Shown: positions 21,213-33,200 of the stretch, piece after piece
Layout of the letters: every line of letters begins with the position of its first letter
Position numbering within the stretch: the first letter of the stretch is position 1
Assembly: GCA_001662425.1 (NCBI GenBank)
Contig: BDDC01000851.1
Location: forward strand, 1,252 to 41,466
From: Chlamydomonas sphaeroides
Taxonomy: Eukaryota > Chlorophyta > Chlorophyceae > Chlamydomonadales > Chlamydomonadaceae
Reading direction: 5' to 3'
Length of the DNA stretch: 40,215 bases
Program-made: the position numbers and the translations under genes
Notes under the pieces: model-generated
Database searches by the model: none
Told to the model about the DNA's origin: nothing
The model's input: the letters and a program-made list of their open reading frames with translations, nothing else

Positions 21213-21575
21213 GATGACATTGCTTTTGGAACGGCTGTGGGTGCCAGGTGCAGCACGAGCTGCAAGAACGCAGCAACAACGTGTTGCAGTCGTGCTATTA
21301 TGTGAAATGTATTGCGATAGTGTGCTTGGCGGGCGCAGCGACTTGTGGGTCTTGCCAACTTCCTTCCGTTGGCTGCATGGGGGCAAAGTCCGGCAAGCAG
21401 GCTGCGCAGTTCAGTGATCTTGCTTCTCCATAACACATGTTAATACGGCAGCTACATCCAAGTTCAGGCCGCTGAGATGCGATAGAAGTTGTGGCATTGG
21501 TTGCCGGAAGTGGCCGTTTGGTTCCCCCCATCGCCTCACCAGCCCCGCCTCCCCGGCGAGAACGACGACGATAAT
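21213..21575. promoter_or_regulatory. Divergent promoter region between the CEP83-like and LRR genes
   Basis: Only 363 bp separate the two ATGs (21212 minus, 21576 plus), so both promoters and 5' UTRs must fit here. The stretch is noticeably less GC-rich than its neighbours. I see no convincing TATA box. Shared regulation is possible but unproven. Confidence 0.6.
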
Positions 21576-24303
21576 ATGGAATCGGATGCCAGCGGTGGTG
21601 TCTCGACCCCGGCCGGGACTGCGTGCCTGCTCGACGTTCTCCCCGTGCTCTGGCCGTTCCTCGCCAGCTACGACCGCGCCGCCCTGCGGGAGACCTGCCG
21701 CGAGGGCCGCCGCGCGCACGACACACTCGTCACGGAGCTCGCCATATGGGACCTGTGGGGCGGCACAGGCCTGCTCCCCAGCCCCCAAGAGACCACGGAC
21801 TCGCTGGCGGGGCGGGTCGCGCGGGGCTGCCGCCCGCACAGCCTCATCCTGCGCCTGCAGAGCTGCTCCGACGACATGAGGTTGCAGCAGGGGTGAGCAG
21901 CGCGCTGCCGTGACTGCCGTGCATCGTGCGGTGCATCAACCCACCAGCTCCCTACCTTGCCCTGGCCCCCGGCCCTGAGTCCGCGCACGCCCGCCCGGCC
22001 CTTTGCCCCCGTTCCGTCTCCTCCACAGCCTCGCTGTCCTGCGCCCGCTCGCCGCTGCCGCCGCCAGCTCCGAGTCCCGCAACGCATCAGGCGGGCCCTC
22101 TGGTGCCGGCGCTACTGCCGGTCCCAGTGGCGCGGCCGGCGGGCTGCACAGCCTGCGCCTGCAGGGCGTGCCCTTGGCGCCGGAGCTCATAGCAGCGGTG
22201 CTGGCGGCGGCGCCATCGCTGCGCTCCCTCAAGCTGTACCACTACGACCTCAGCCCTGCCCGCAACGGCTCCAGCGACGGCTGCGGCAGCCCTGCTGCTG
22301 CGGGCCCTGCCGCGGCCGGCCACGGCGCCGGTGGCACGGGCGGCGGCGTGGCCGCGCTGCTCTCGGCCGCGTCCGGAAGCCTCGAGGCGCTCACGCTGCA
22401 GGACTGCTTCGCCGGAGATGCCGCCGACGCCGTCCCTGACGCCGGCGGCGCCGCTGCCGCTGCCCCGCCGGCCCCGTCGGCCACCTGGGCGCTGCCGCTG
22501 CTGGACGCCCTGCGCAGCTGCTGCCGCCTGCGCCGCCTGGGGCTGCGCCACACCGGTGCCTGCCCGTTGCTGCCGCTGCTGCTCGGCACCTGCCCGCCGC
22601 CGCCGCCGCCGCCGCCGGACCTCCCCGCCGACGCAGCGCGGCGGCTGGCAGGCCTGCTCCTCGACTCAGAGACCCGGTCTCCCCGCCAGTACCCTGCCGC
22701 CGCCGCTGACGCTGCCTCGCCGCGCAGCGGCACGGCCGACGGGCCAGGGCCAGGACCTGGGCCTGGGCCCAGCAGTGAGGCCCACAGTCGGGGCCAACAG
22801 TCGGGCCCACTGCTGCCGCAGCTGCTGCCCCGGCTGACGGCCGTCAAGGTCCAGGCCGCGCTGCCCGACGTGGCCTTGCTGACGGCGGCGCTGGGGTGGC
22901 TCCCCCTGACGAGCCTGGAGCTGGGGTGGCGGGTCGATGTGCCGGGCCTGGCGCCGCTGCTGCCGCCGCCTGCACCCACCCTGCGCGGCCTTCGGGAGCT
23001 GTCGGTAGCTACGGCGGCGGTGCGCAGCGCCGGCGAGCTGGCGGCGCTGGCCCGTGCAGCGCCGCAACTGAAGTTGCTGTCGCTGTCGGAGATTGCGCTG
23101 CCGCCGGCGGAGGCAGCAGCGCCGCCGCCGGCACTGCCGCCGGCGCTGACGGAGCTCAGCCTGGCGCTGCCGCTGCCGCCGGCGACGCTGCTGGCGCTGG
23201 TGCTGCCGCCAACGCTGCGCACCCTGCGTATCACGGGCCTCGCGCTGGGCACGGACGACGCCGACGACGAAGACGGCGAGGCCGGCGCAGGGCCGCAGCA
23301 GCAGCCCGCGCAGCCGGCCGGCGTCGTGCAGCGCCGGAGCGTGTGCGGCCAGCCGCAGATGCGGCCTGCGGCGGCGGCGGCGCTGGCGGCGGCGCTGCGA
23401 CTGCTGCGCGGCCGCTTTGCGTATCGGGACCTGGGGATCGAACTGCACGTGGGGTTCACAGAGGAGGACAGCCCGACCAACGGCGCGGCGGCGCCGCTGT
23501 GGCGGCGGCGGCGGTACCTGGCGGCGCCGCCGGGCGAGGAGCCTGGCGGCGGCGCGGGGCCCGGGCACAGCAGCTGGCTGCGGCTGCTGGCGCCGCTGCG
23601 GCTGCAGAGCCTGGAGCTGGCGGGGCTGCAGCTGGAGGCGGGGGACGTGCAGCAGCTGGCGGCGCAGCTGCCGCAGCTCGAGGTGGGGGCGGGGCTGAGG
23701 GAGCAGGCCGCGGGCGGAGACGGTGGCAGGAAGCCATGCGCGGCCGGCGCTGGCGAGGCTGCTTGGCCAGGAGGCTCCTGGCTTGGGCGGCCCACCGTGC
23801 TGCAGGCGGCTGCCCTCCTGCCCGGCCCCCGACAGCCCGCGCCTGCACTGCGGGCTCCTTGGTGGCCCTGGCACTTGCCTCGCCCGCCCGCCAGCGCCTT
23901 CGAAGCCGCCCGCCCATGCCCCGCCCGCCCCCAGGACCTGCGCCTGGACTGCCGCTACCCGCCCGCCGCGCTGCCGGCGCTGGCCTCGCTGGTGCGCCTG
24001 CGCCGGCTGCTGCTCAACGCCGCCTTCTGGCACCCGCACCCACAGCAGCTGGCCGAGGGCCGCGGAGGCGGTGCCGGTGGCGGTGGCGCCGGAGGGGACG
24101 AGGACGGCGGCGGGTGCGGCTCGGCGGAGGCCGAGGCGCTGGCGGCGCTGTGCGGCGGCGCGGGGGCTGAGCTGGTGGATGTGTCTCTGGCGTCGCACGG
24201 GCGCAGCACGGCGCGCAACGCGGCGCTGCGGGCGGTGGTGTGGGTGGAGGACCGACTGCCGCGGGTGGGGTCGGGTGCGCTGAGGCTGTGGGTCAGCCCC
24301 TGA
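21576..24303 (+). CDS. F-box-like leucine-rich-repeat protein (3 exons, 779 aa)
   Basis: Exons: 21576-21892, 22029-23682, 23935-24303. Frame closes at 780 codons. The ATG at 21576 is the first in frame; upstream candidates are not ATG. Residues about 17-60 (LLDVLPVLWPFLASYDRAALRETCREGRRA) look like a divergent F-box, which would link a target to SKP1-cullin ubiquitin ligase. The rest contains irregular leucine-rich repeats such as LRSLKLYHYDL, LEALTLQDC, LTSLELGWRVDV, LKLLSLSEIAL, LRTLRITGLAL and LQSLELAGLQL, split by Gly/Ala/Pro spacers. It is probably soluble, since I see no signal peptide or membrane segment. The substrate is unknown. The second intron (23683-23934) is 252 nt and stop-free, so its retention would keep the frame. 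Plain LRR protein without a working F-box is the main alternative. Confidence 0.75.
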
Positions 24304-24382
24304 GGCACTGCCCGTCAGCCTGTCAGGCTGATGTCTTGCACGCATTGGGGGTGGGGCTGGGGACGTGGGGTGGCTCCGCCCA

Positions 24383-24387
24383 TGTAA
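24383..24387 (+). terminator. TGTAA polyadenylation-type signal
   Basis: TGTAA, the usual poly(A) signal of Chlamydomonas and relatives, lies 80 nt after the stop of the F-box/LRR gene on the same strand. This is a short 3' UTR for such algae, so the call rests on motif and orientation. Confidence 0.5.
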
Positions 24388-24589
24388 GGTTGGGCAGCGG
24401 TGGCGGCATGGAGCCGACGGCGTCGCCAAGCCTGCAGGCACGCGCGTAGGACCAGAGACGGATACCGTGCTGCCTTTGTTCGCGTTTCTCCTTTTTTTGG
24501 AGACCACGCCGATGCCGGCGACCAGGAGGAGCCCCCTGGCGCCGCCGCCGGTCAGTGTCGGCCACACCAAGGTGCACCAGGGTAGGGAA

Positions 24590-24815
24590 GGGTAGCTGCG
24601 GACCGGAGGCAGGGCCCTCTCGCACCCCAGCAAGCCTGACCGGCCGCCCGCGCCCCGCAGCCGGCCACCAGCCGCCCTGGGGACATTGAAAGTCACCCCT
24701 AGGACGCCGGCGGACGCCTGCTGGCCCGCGGCTCCGACACGGCGGCGGAGCCCCCCATGGCGCTCGCCAGGACCCCTTGGCAACGGCCGCTAAAGAAGAA
24801 GAGTTTGTAACATCG
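24590..24815 (-). repeat. Dispersed repeat family, copy B
   Basis: On the minus strand this shows the same ordered blocks as 1034-1610: the TGTTACAAACTCTTCTTCT end (24811-24793), the GGGGCTCCGCCGC / GGAGCCGCGGGCCAGCAGG block, and the GGCCGGTC ... CCGGTCCGCAGCT block. It is shorter than copy A. The motif GGATACCGTGCTGCC, present inside copy A at about 1223, lies just outside this copy at about 24460 and in the opposite relative orientation, so it is probably a separate element. Confidence 0.6.
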
Positions 24816-24930
24816 CCCCGACGCTCCCCGACAGGGCGGGCGGGCAGATGCGCGTGCGCACCACAGCGCATCCGCCCGCGTCTACCCAAGTGGATGAGCC
24901 CGGAAATGCCACCGCCTGCACTTAAGAAAG

Positions 24931-24957
24931 GAGCGTGGGTGCAAACCCATCCTCGTC
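24931..24957 (+). repeat. Serine-tRNA-like 3' end fragment
   Basis: GAGCGTGGGTGCAAACC followed by CATCCTCGTC resembles the variable-arm end, T arm and acceptor strand of the tRNA-like sequence at 626-736 (GGCGTGGGATCAATCCC, then ATCCTCGTC). No matching GACGAGG or D arm is found upstream, so only the 3' end is present. A tRNA-derived SINE or retro-inserted fragment is likely. Confidence 0.5.
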
Positions 24958-27224
24958 AGGTTTATTCAGTAGGACAGCACTTTGAACATCATCTTGATGA
25001 GACGTCGCTGCTGCATGTTCCGCCGGTGGCCCAGGCACATGGCGGAAGGTCACCGGTGCGGCATGCGCGGCAAGGCCAGACCGGGACGGACAGGGAGAGG
25101 ATGCATGACGATGCGCCTCCCCAAGCGAGGGGGCAGCACGGGAAGGCTGACCGAGTGTGATCCGCAACGGCGCTGCGAGGGTCCCCCAGCTCACGACTGA
25201 GGTACGGCACAGCGAAGCGTGCGGTACTGGCATCGCCGTGGCCGCAGCCCTACCCGGGGGCAAAGGGCGTGGGCACCGCGACGCTTGCGCGCAGCAACGG
25301 AAACGGCCGTGGCATTACCAGTAGGTACCGCACAACTGACGAGGCAACTAACAGTGCCCCTCCCAAGGGGCGCTGGCAGAGTGCGCATGTGCGTGGAAGT
25401 CGGTCGTCATCGTGGAAGGGAGGAAGCCGCTCCGGTTGTAGGGCCTCCCCTGTGTACTCTGGGGCACTGCCTTGCAACGTCTCCTTTATGTTCCTGGGGA
25501 CCGACAGCTCGGGTGCAGGCGGAAGGGCCACTGGGCGGGAGCTGGGCAAGCGCCGCCTGCCGTGGGTCCATACGTACGTGGCTCTGCGCGGGTGGCGATG
25601 GGCGCCGTGCAGGGCCACGCATGCAGGCTCTTTCTTATTCGCAGGGCGCGGCAACGCCTGCGGCGCGCCGCACCCCTCGGCGCCCTTGGCCGCGGGGCGC
25701 CGCGCCAGGCATGAACCGTGGTCCTGCCAGCCACCAGCCTCGACAGCCCCTCGACGTGCATTCGCGCTGCCGCCTGCGTTACGCAGGCACCGCCAAGTGC
25801 CGCTAGCAGCAGCCAGGTGCAGCAGCTAGCGGATCCACACCCTCCACCCTCCACACACTCCACCCTCACACAGTCGCCGCCCGCCCAGCCGCCCGCCATG
25901 CTGCCGATACCCCACCCATCTCTCCAGCCCCCGCGCCTAGCCGACTACCTGCCTTCCGTCTCCGCCGCAGCCAGCCCATGCCGCCCAGCCCCGCATCCAA
26001 GCAAACCCCGCACCACGTGCGAACGGGCATGCCCATGCCTAGCCTTGCACGCCCCGGCTGGCTGCACCGCGTCCGGTGCAGCGAGCGACGCAGCAACCAC
26101 CCACCGGGCAGTGTGCGGGCCGGCCTCTGCTGGAGGGCTGCTGGCCCGCACACGCGGCGGGGCTGGGCGACCCACCACAGACCGCGGGCCCCAGCGCACC
26201 ACGACGTCACAAGCCACCACATGGCGTGTCCGCGTGTTCAAAGCTGTGTATTGCCCCACCCGCAGTCTAAACCCAGCGCGCTACAGTCCCCGCCTCACGC
26301 CAGCCGCCAGCGCCGCCCATCGCCATCGCCAGCTGCACGGAGCACGCCTGGCCAGCGCTTCCTTCGAGGCGGGAACCACCTCAGCACCACATACCCAATA
26401 AACACCCAACATGACAAGGCACAGCTTAGCCAAAGCGTTGGAATATCCGCACAGGCGCACACCGCAGCTCCGCCGCGCGCGCAGGGGCGAAGGCGCCCGC
26501 CTCGCCGCCTCGCGCGGCCACTGCCGCGGCGTACGCACGCACGCGCGCACGCCGCCCGCCCAGTACCTCACCCATCCTCCCGGCGGCGCCCCACCGGCCT
26601 GCCGCCAAACACCCACACGCGCCGCCACGCTGCGCCATGCACTGCCAGCAACGTTGTGGCCTGACACGCGCCACACACCCCATGAGTCACGGTACAGCCC
26701 AGCACAGGGGCTCCTCCTGCGACGTGGCGCTGCTCCGGGGCGGCCGGCTCACCTGGCCCGAGCCCCGTCATGCGAATCCGAACCATCATCGTGAACGCGA
26801 GCTACGGCCGCGCCCGGGCATTCCGCCGCCCGGGCAGCGGCTTTCCCTCGAGCATGCGTTGTCGTGCGCGCGCCTTGATTGCATCTCCGGCGGCCAGTGT
26901 ATGTGCAGTACAAGCAATGGAGGACGCACCCACATGCGATCCAAGCCAGACCGACGGGACAGCCGTCGGACACGAGACCGCGACGGCGGCCCCGCCAAAA
27001 GAGATATACCCCATGTTATGTGGAGGACCACACCGACCGTGCCAGTCAAACACACAGGCCACTCCGGCCACACTGCACCCAAACCCGACAGACCACGACG
27101 CCCCGCCCCGCCGCAGCGTCGGGCCTGCTTCAACGGACACTGCCGCTGCCCAGGGGTCCCGCCCTGTGGCCGCGGCAGTGGCCATCCGTGGCGGCACCGT
27201 CGCCGCTACCCAGCCGGGTGGGCC

Positions 27225-30200
27225 CTACTCCGGCAGAGAGGCCAGCGTGCCGAGGGTGCTGCCGGTGCGGGTGGTGCCGCCGCCGCTGCCGGGCCCAGCG
27301 CTGCGCGGCGCCTGCGGCTGCGCTTGCGCCTGCGCCTGCTGCGGGCCAGGACGCGCGGGCGGGCGGGCAGCGCAGGCAGCAACGTCAGCAAGCCACCGCT
27401 GGCAGGGCCGCCGCCAGAGCAGGTGTCGCAGGGTCTTGCACGGGGACAGCCGGGGCTTACGTCCCGCCCGGCCCCTGCCCGGCCCCTCGCCCCACCTGCG
27501 CCAGCAGCTGCACCCGCTTAACCAGGTCCGCAGCCGCGGGCCGCCGCAGCGGGTCCTTGTCCCAGCACTCCTCTGCGGGGCGGCGCGCACACGCAGGCGG
27601 CGAGTCGAGGGCGGAGGCATGAGCACACATGGCGAGGGTGGGCTGGAGCGCCCAGCTCGGCACTGCTGCGGCCCCCTCCCGGGCGGGGCTCGCGAGCCCC
27701 GGCCGCCTGTCGCACCGATGATGCGCTTGAGCTTTGTGGGCCAGCGCGACGGGCAGCTGCCCGGCGCGTCCTTGGGCGGCATGGGCAGCCGCTTGTCCAG
27801 CATTGTGACCTGAGGTGCGCGTTGGGGCGGAGGAGGCGGCACGGAAAGTTGGGGTCCCGTTGCAGCCCACCAGGCCCCGGTCGCCTGGGCTGCCGCGAGG
27901 CGCAGCCCCAGAGCGTGAGCACCACACGAAGCAGCGCCAGGCGGAAGCAGCGGCGCAGCGGAGGCCCCGCCACGCCGTGCCCACATCGCCCGTGTCCGGT
28001 GTGGCGGCACCGCGCGCCGCCGGCCCTGCTACACGGGTGGCCTGCCCCCCTGCCCCCTGCCCCGCACTCACGTTGAGCGCGATGGGCACAGGGCCCAGGC
28101 CGTGCCAGGGCCGCGTGCCTGCCAGCATCTCCCAGGTGAGGATGCCCCACGAGTAGATGTCCTGCGGCGCCGGAGAAGGCGGACGCGAGGGTGCATACTG
28201 GGTGAGAGAACGCACGGACGCGAGACAAGTCCCCGGGGGTGGGACAGGCGCGAGGCACGAGCAGGGGGACGCGCGCCCTGCGGCCGGCGCAGAGCCGCAA
28301 GTGCCCGGTGCGTCAGCGGGGCGCGCAGCCCCGCGATGACGCCAGCTTCTTCCGTGTCCCGCCGGGCCGCCACGCACCGCTCGGTAGCTTATGGCCATGG
28401 CGTCGAGGTCGTAGCACTCGGGCGCCACGTAGGCGGGCTACGGAGTGGGCATAAAACGGGTAGCGGTTGCGAGAGCAATGACGAGGGTCCCAGCGCAGGC
28501 AACATTGCGAGGGGGTTTTGAGAAGGGAAGCGAGAGCCAGGGGAGTCAGCAACCTCTGGCCGGGGCCTGGCAGCAGCAGGGCGGCAACGGGGCGAGACAG
28601 CGGCCCGAGGCGGCGGCGTGCGCACGGGGACGCCGCGGTTCATGACTGCTGCGTGCCGCCGCGCCGCTGGTGCGCACCGTGCCGGCCTCCGGGTGCTTGG
28701 TGACGAGCATGGTGTGCCGCAGCCGGCTCAGCCCGAAGTCCTGCAGCGGGTGGGGGCGGGTGTGCACGCAAGGGGGTCACGCCCTGGTCTGGCAGCCGTC
28801 AAGCCGCAAGCGAAGGGCGGGGGCAGCAGGTGGCGCCGGGCAGGGAGCAGCCACGGGGATGTGCTGTGCGGCCCGCGGCGGCCACTGCGGTCACCGGGGC
28901 CTCGTGTACGAGCCGCTTGCGGTGGTGCCACGGCCCCACGGGCACTGGCGGCCCCTCGCTGCCCGCTTCCAACCCGCATGCCCCCCATACCGAGATCTTG
29001 ACCACGGGCCGCTCGCCCCAGGGGTCGTTGATCAGCACGTTGGCGGGCTGGGGGTGGGGGGTGGGGTGGAGGCAGGGGTTGTGCCGAGGGGTGAGCTGAA
29101 GGCCAGGGGTGGTGCAGACTCTCAGGCCAGCAAAGCAGTCTCGCTTGCGCACGGCGCGGCGGGCAACCCATTTCTGTGCCTGAGACGCACCTTCAGGTCT
29201 CGATGAATGACGGTGGGGTGCTGTGGCGGCAGGAATAGGGTTGGTGCGCGCGGTTGGCAGGGGACAGGGGCATCCAGTACAGCGTGGATCCCCACTCCGT
29301 TCCGCACTCCCGCTGCTTGCTACGGCCGTACCAGGTATTCCAGCCCCACAGCGATCTCAGTTGCAATGTGCAGCGCCTGAAGTACGTCAGGGGGCAAGGA
29401 AGGGCACGCAATGGGTCGAGTTTGCGAGACAAGTGACAAAGGTCCCAGTGCAGGCAGCATTCCCAAGCTCCTGCACGTTTGCGTTCCCACAGCGTTCAAG
29501 GGGATGTACTGAGGGTAAAGCGTGCTAACATACGGGGGAGGAGGGCGGCGCACAGGAAGCGTGGGGGTGCTGGCGGGCACAACCGGGAGTCACCTAGCCC
29601 GACACAAGAATAATACACCGCAACCACGACGCCAGCAACAATGATAACGGTTCGATACGAATGTAGTCCATCCTGACGGCACCCAAGCCAGCATCACTAC
29701 CCGTGCAGCGCGGGCGGTCCATGCTCGCTGGCTTTGCAAGGCTCGTGAGTGGCGCGAGTGGGCGCGCGGGGGTAACCTTGCGCGCTGCGGCACGACGTCA
29801 CGGTACGCAGCGCAGCTCCGCAGCCCGACGGCGTGACGGCCTGTGCGCGGGCGGCTCTCCCTCCCGTGGGGGCCACCCATGGGCTACCACCACCCCCCGC
29901 CACGCACCAGGTGCAGTGGCAGCAGCGTGTTATCCACTCCATACATGAGCTTGTCCAGCGAGGTATCCATATACTCCATGACCTGCGGGCAGGGACAGCA
30001 ACGCGACAGAGCCCAACGAGGGCGTCAGACGGCCCGGCGGTGCTGGTCCTGCACTGGCTGCGGAGCAGCCGCGAGTCACGTCATGTTGATGAGTCGCAGA
30101 GGCCAGCATAGCCCCGTGGCCAGGGACTCCAGGAGCCACCGCCAAGGTGCATGGCGCGCAGGGCGCAGGGCGCATGGCGCGCAGGGCGCAGGGCGCATGG

Positions 30201-33200
30201 CGCGCGACCCGAGCCCCGCACAGCGCCCAGAGCGCCAGGTTCCCCACCATGCAGGGCCTGGGCGGCCGGAGGCAGGCCGCCAGCACCTTGACGATGTTGG
30301 GGTGCTCGCAGCGCGCCAGCACCTCCAGCTCCTGCGACGGACCGAGCGGCGGCGAGGACGGACGCGGGGGCTCAGCGGAGGGCCAATGGGCTGCGGAGCC
30401 TCGCGCTGCCTGTGTGCGGCGTCACCGCCCGCAGCAACAGCCGCTCTGCCCCGCCCGATGGCCCCCTCCACCTCCCTTACCTGCACAAACGACTCGAGCA
30501 TGGCGTTGGATTCGATGCCCGTGACGTCGTGCAGGTCCAGGATCTGCCCGAACACGGGTTTGCACAGGACGGCGGGCGGTCAGCATGGTCGCCATGCGGT
30601 TGCTCTCCCGCGCTGCGGCCTGCGCGCCTCGCTGCCTCCAGCCTCCTCCCTGCCCCTCCCCCCCACCTGCTTGACCGCCACGCGCTGTCCACGGTACGTG
30701 CCCTCGTGCACGCGCCCGAACGCGCCCTTGCCCAGCACGTTGGGCAGCAGCCGCACCACCGGCGGCCCCTCGCCGCCCTCGTCCTCGCCCACGGCTGTGG
30801 ACGCCAACGCCACGGCCGTGCCGGCGCCCGAGGCCCCCGACAGCGTGCTGCACCCGTCCCGGGGCGCGGCGTCGCTGGCGATCGTGCTGCGGCCGCTGTG
30901 GCCCTCCTGCGCCAGCACACGGCCGCTGTGGCCCTCTGGGCCCAGCGCGCGGCCGCTGCCGGCGCCGGTGGTGCTGTAGTACGAGTCCGGCCCCGAGTCG
31001 GGCGGCGCCGCGCTGGGGCCGGCAGTGCGGGGCGAGACGCCCTCCTCCGCGTCCACGGCCTGCGCGGGTGCGGCGGGGGCGCCGCGGGTGTTCCAGTGTT
31101 GGTGACGCGTGCGGGGTTGGGTGCGGCATCCCGTAATGGTAGGAGCATGCGTTGCGGCGACGGCGGGGCAAGGCGTGCGGGGGCGCGGCTCACCACTTGG
31201 ACGTCGATGGACATGTCCGAGCGGTACCTGCGGCGCGGTGCGGCAGGTTGCAATGACGCAGCAGCCAGTCAGCGAGCTGCACGGCCCGGCTGAGACGTCA
31301 GCAGCAGGCACACAAGCACAGACGCGCAGCGAGCAGATCGCCACGGCAGCGCCGGCGGCCAGTCCACCGTGCGGTGGAGGAGCCCGCCGCTGCGCCGGCG
31401 CCTCATCGCGCGCAGTGGCTCAGACGCTGCAGCGCGGCTCGCCGAGTGCCCGCCCACAGACCGGCTCACCGTGACTGCATGGTGACAATGGACACTGGCG
31501 GCGAGGCGGCCACCTTGGGCAGCGGGCCTGAGGGCGGCCGGACGGCCGGCAGGCAGCGACGGGGCGTGAGGCACCAGAGCCCAACCCCCGGCGCAGCGCG
31601 CTGCTGCTGTTGCTGTCCCACATGCCAAGGGGCACCGCGGCAGGCAACAGATTCACTCCGGTTCCCGCCGTCCACCGGGCCGCGCGGCGCGGCCCCGCCT
31701 CACCAACGTTGGCCCACTGCTTTGTGCGCGCAGTGACGGAGGCGCTAACGCTGGCGGTGGTGACGCCGGTGCCGTCGGTGCCCTTGGAGGGGCCGTCCGG
31801 GTTGGTACTGAGCGGGCCCTGGCTGCCGGCAGGGGACTGGCTGCTGCCCGCGCTGCGCTTGCTGGTCTGCCAATTCGGCGGCCCGTTGCTGGTGCCGCTG
31901 TTCGCGCGCAGCTCGCCGGCCCTGAGGGCGCGAGGGGCCGGAGGAGCTGCGGCGGGGGCAGGCGCGGGGTCAGAGGCCTTGGACAGGGGCAAGGGCCAAG
32001 GGCCGGGCTAGGGCGGGGGGCGCCGACCGTAGAGTCGTGCGGTCCTTGGCGCCAGCCCGTTATGCGGGAGTGCCACAAACCCCAGCTCACTTGTGCGGGG
32101 CCCAGACGCCCTTGAGGGAGTCGCTCTCGCCGTGTGCGCCGTCGTCGTCGCCGCCGCCTAGCGGCCCGCAGCACGAGCCGCCCGCCGCCTCGGCGCCGGC
32201 CTCGACGCAGGGCCGCCGCCGCCGCCGGTGCCAGCGCACCGCCGCCAGCGCCAGGGCCGCCGCCAGCGCCAGTCCCAACACGCCTGCGGGCGGCACCAGC
32301 AGGATCAGACGGGCGTCCTCTGCGGGGGCCGGGGCTGCTGCTGGCGCAGCAGCCCCCGGCAGCACTCCAAAGGTGGCACCTGCTCAGAAGCCCGCAGAGC
32401 CCCAGTCCCCGCCGCCGGCTGTCGTGTGTGCGGCAAGCCGAGTAAAGCAGCCTGGACGGTGCACATGTTGCCAACCCGGTCCGGTCAGCGGCAGCGCACC
32501 TCCAATGATGCTACCGCACAGCACAGCAACCAGCGACACGCCACCGACGGTGCCGCCACTGTCGGCAAGGGCCGTCTCGTTCTGCGGTGCCGCATCAATG
32601 AAGGTGCCGTTGGGGCGACGCGACGGCGGCGGGTAGGAGCCTCCCGGGGACGCGTGGGGCACCAGCCATTCGAAGAGCTTGGGCAGCTGGCTACTGTTGC
32701 GCTGCGACCACAGCCAGCAGCCGATGGGGCCAAACTGCGTCGGACAAGGGGCGAGCGGGGCGGGCAGTCAGCAGCAAGACGTAGCACCATGAGTTGCAAA
32801 TCGGCCTCAGGGCCATGTCAGGTTGCACCGCAGCGGCCGCAGCAGCAGGGGGTACAAAAATGGGCAGAGATTGCGAGAGCAGTGGCGAAGGTCCCAATGC
32901 AGGGCATGGACTGAGGCTGCTCTGCAGCAGGCCTGGTCCTGCAGCTCTGGGCCCCGCCAGGCGCCGTCGCAGGAAGGTGGGCGGGCCTCCAGAGGTGCCG
33001 GGCGAGCCCCTCCGCTGCAGCTGAACCTAACTCTGGAAATCGTTCACCAATGGTCAGCTCCTGCTTGCCGCGCACGGACCGCAGCCGATACATGCAGGCC
33101 GACAAGGCCCGCTCAACGCAGACCTAGGTTTCCATTGCTCATCTACGCTTTCTGGTGGATTGCGTACAACAACTGTTACGGCAGCCGCACCTGGTCCAGG

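Larger units (their letters stand above)
24304..27224. other. Intergenic stretch with repeat remnants
   Basis: No coding gene is supported. The plus-strand frame 26770-27813 overlaps the last exons of the kinase gene antisense and has no domain. The right part must include the 3' UTR of the kinase gene that stops at 27225. A TGTAA also occurs at 24806-24810, inside the dispersed repeat. Confidence 0.5.

Noticed and set aside
26770..27813. Plus-strand 347-codon frame starting with ATG
   Set aside because: Its 3' half is antisense to the last three exons of the kinase gene, and its 5' half shows no domain.
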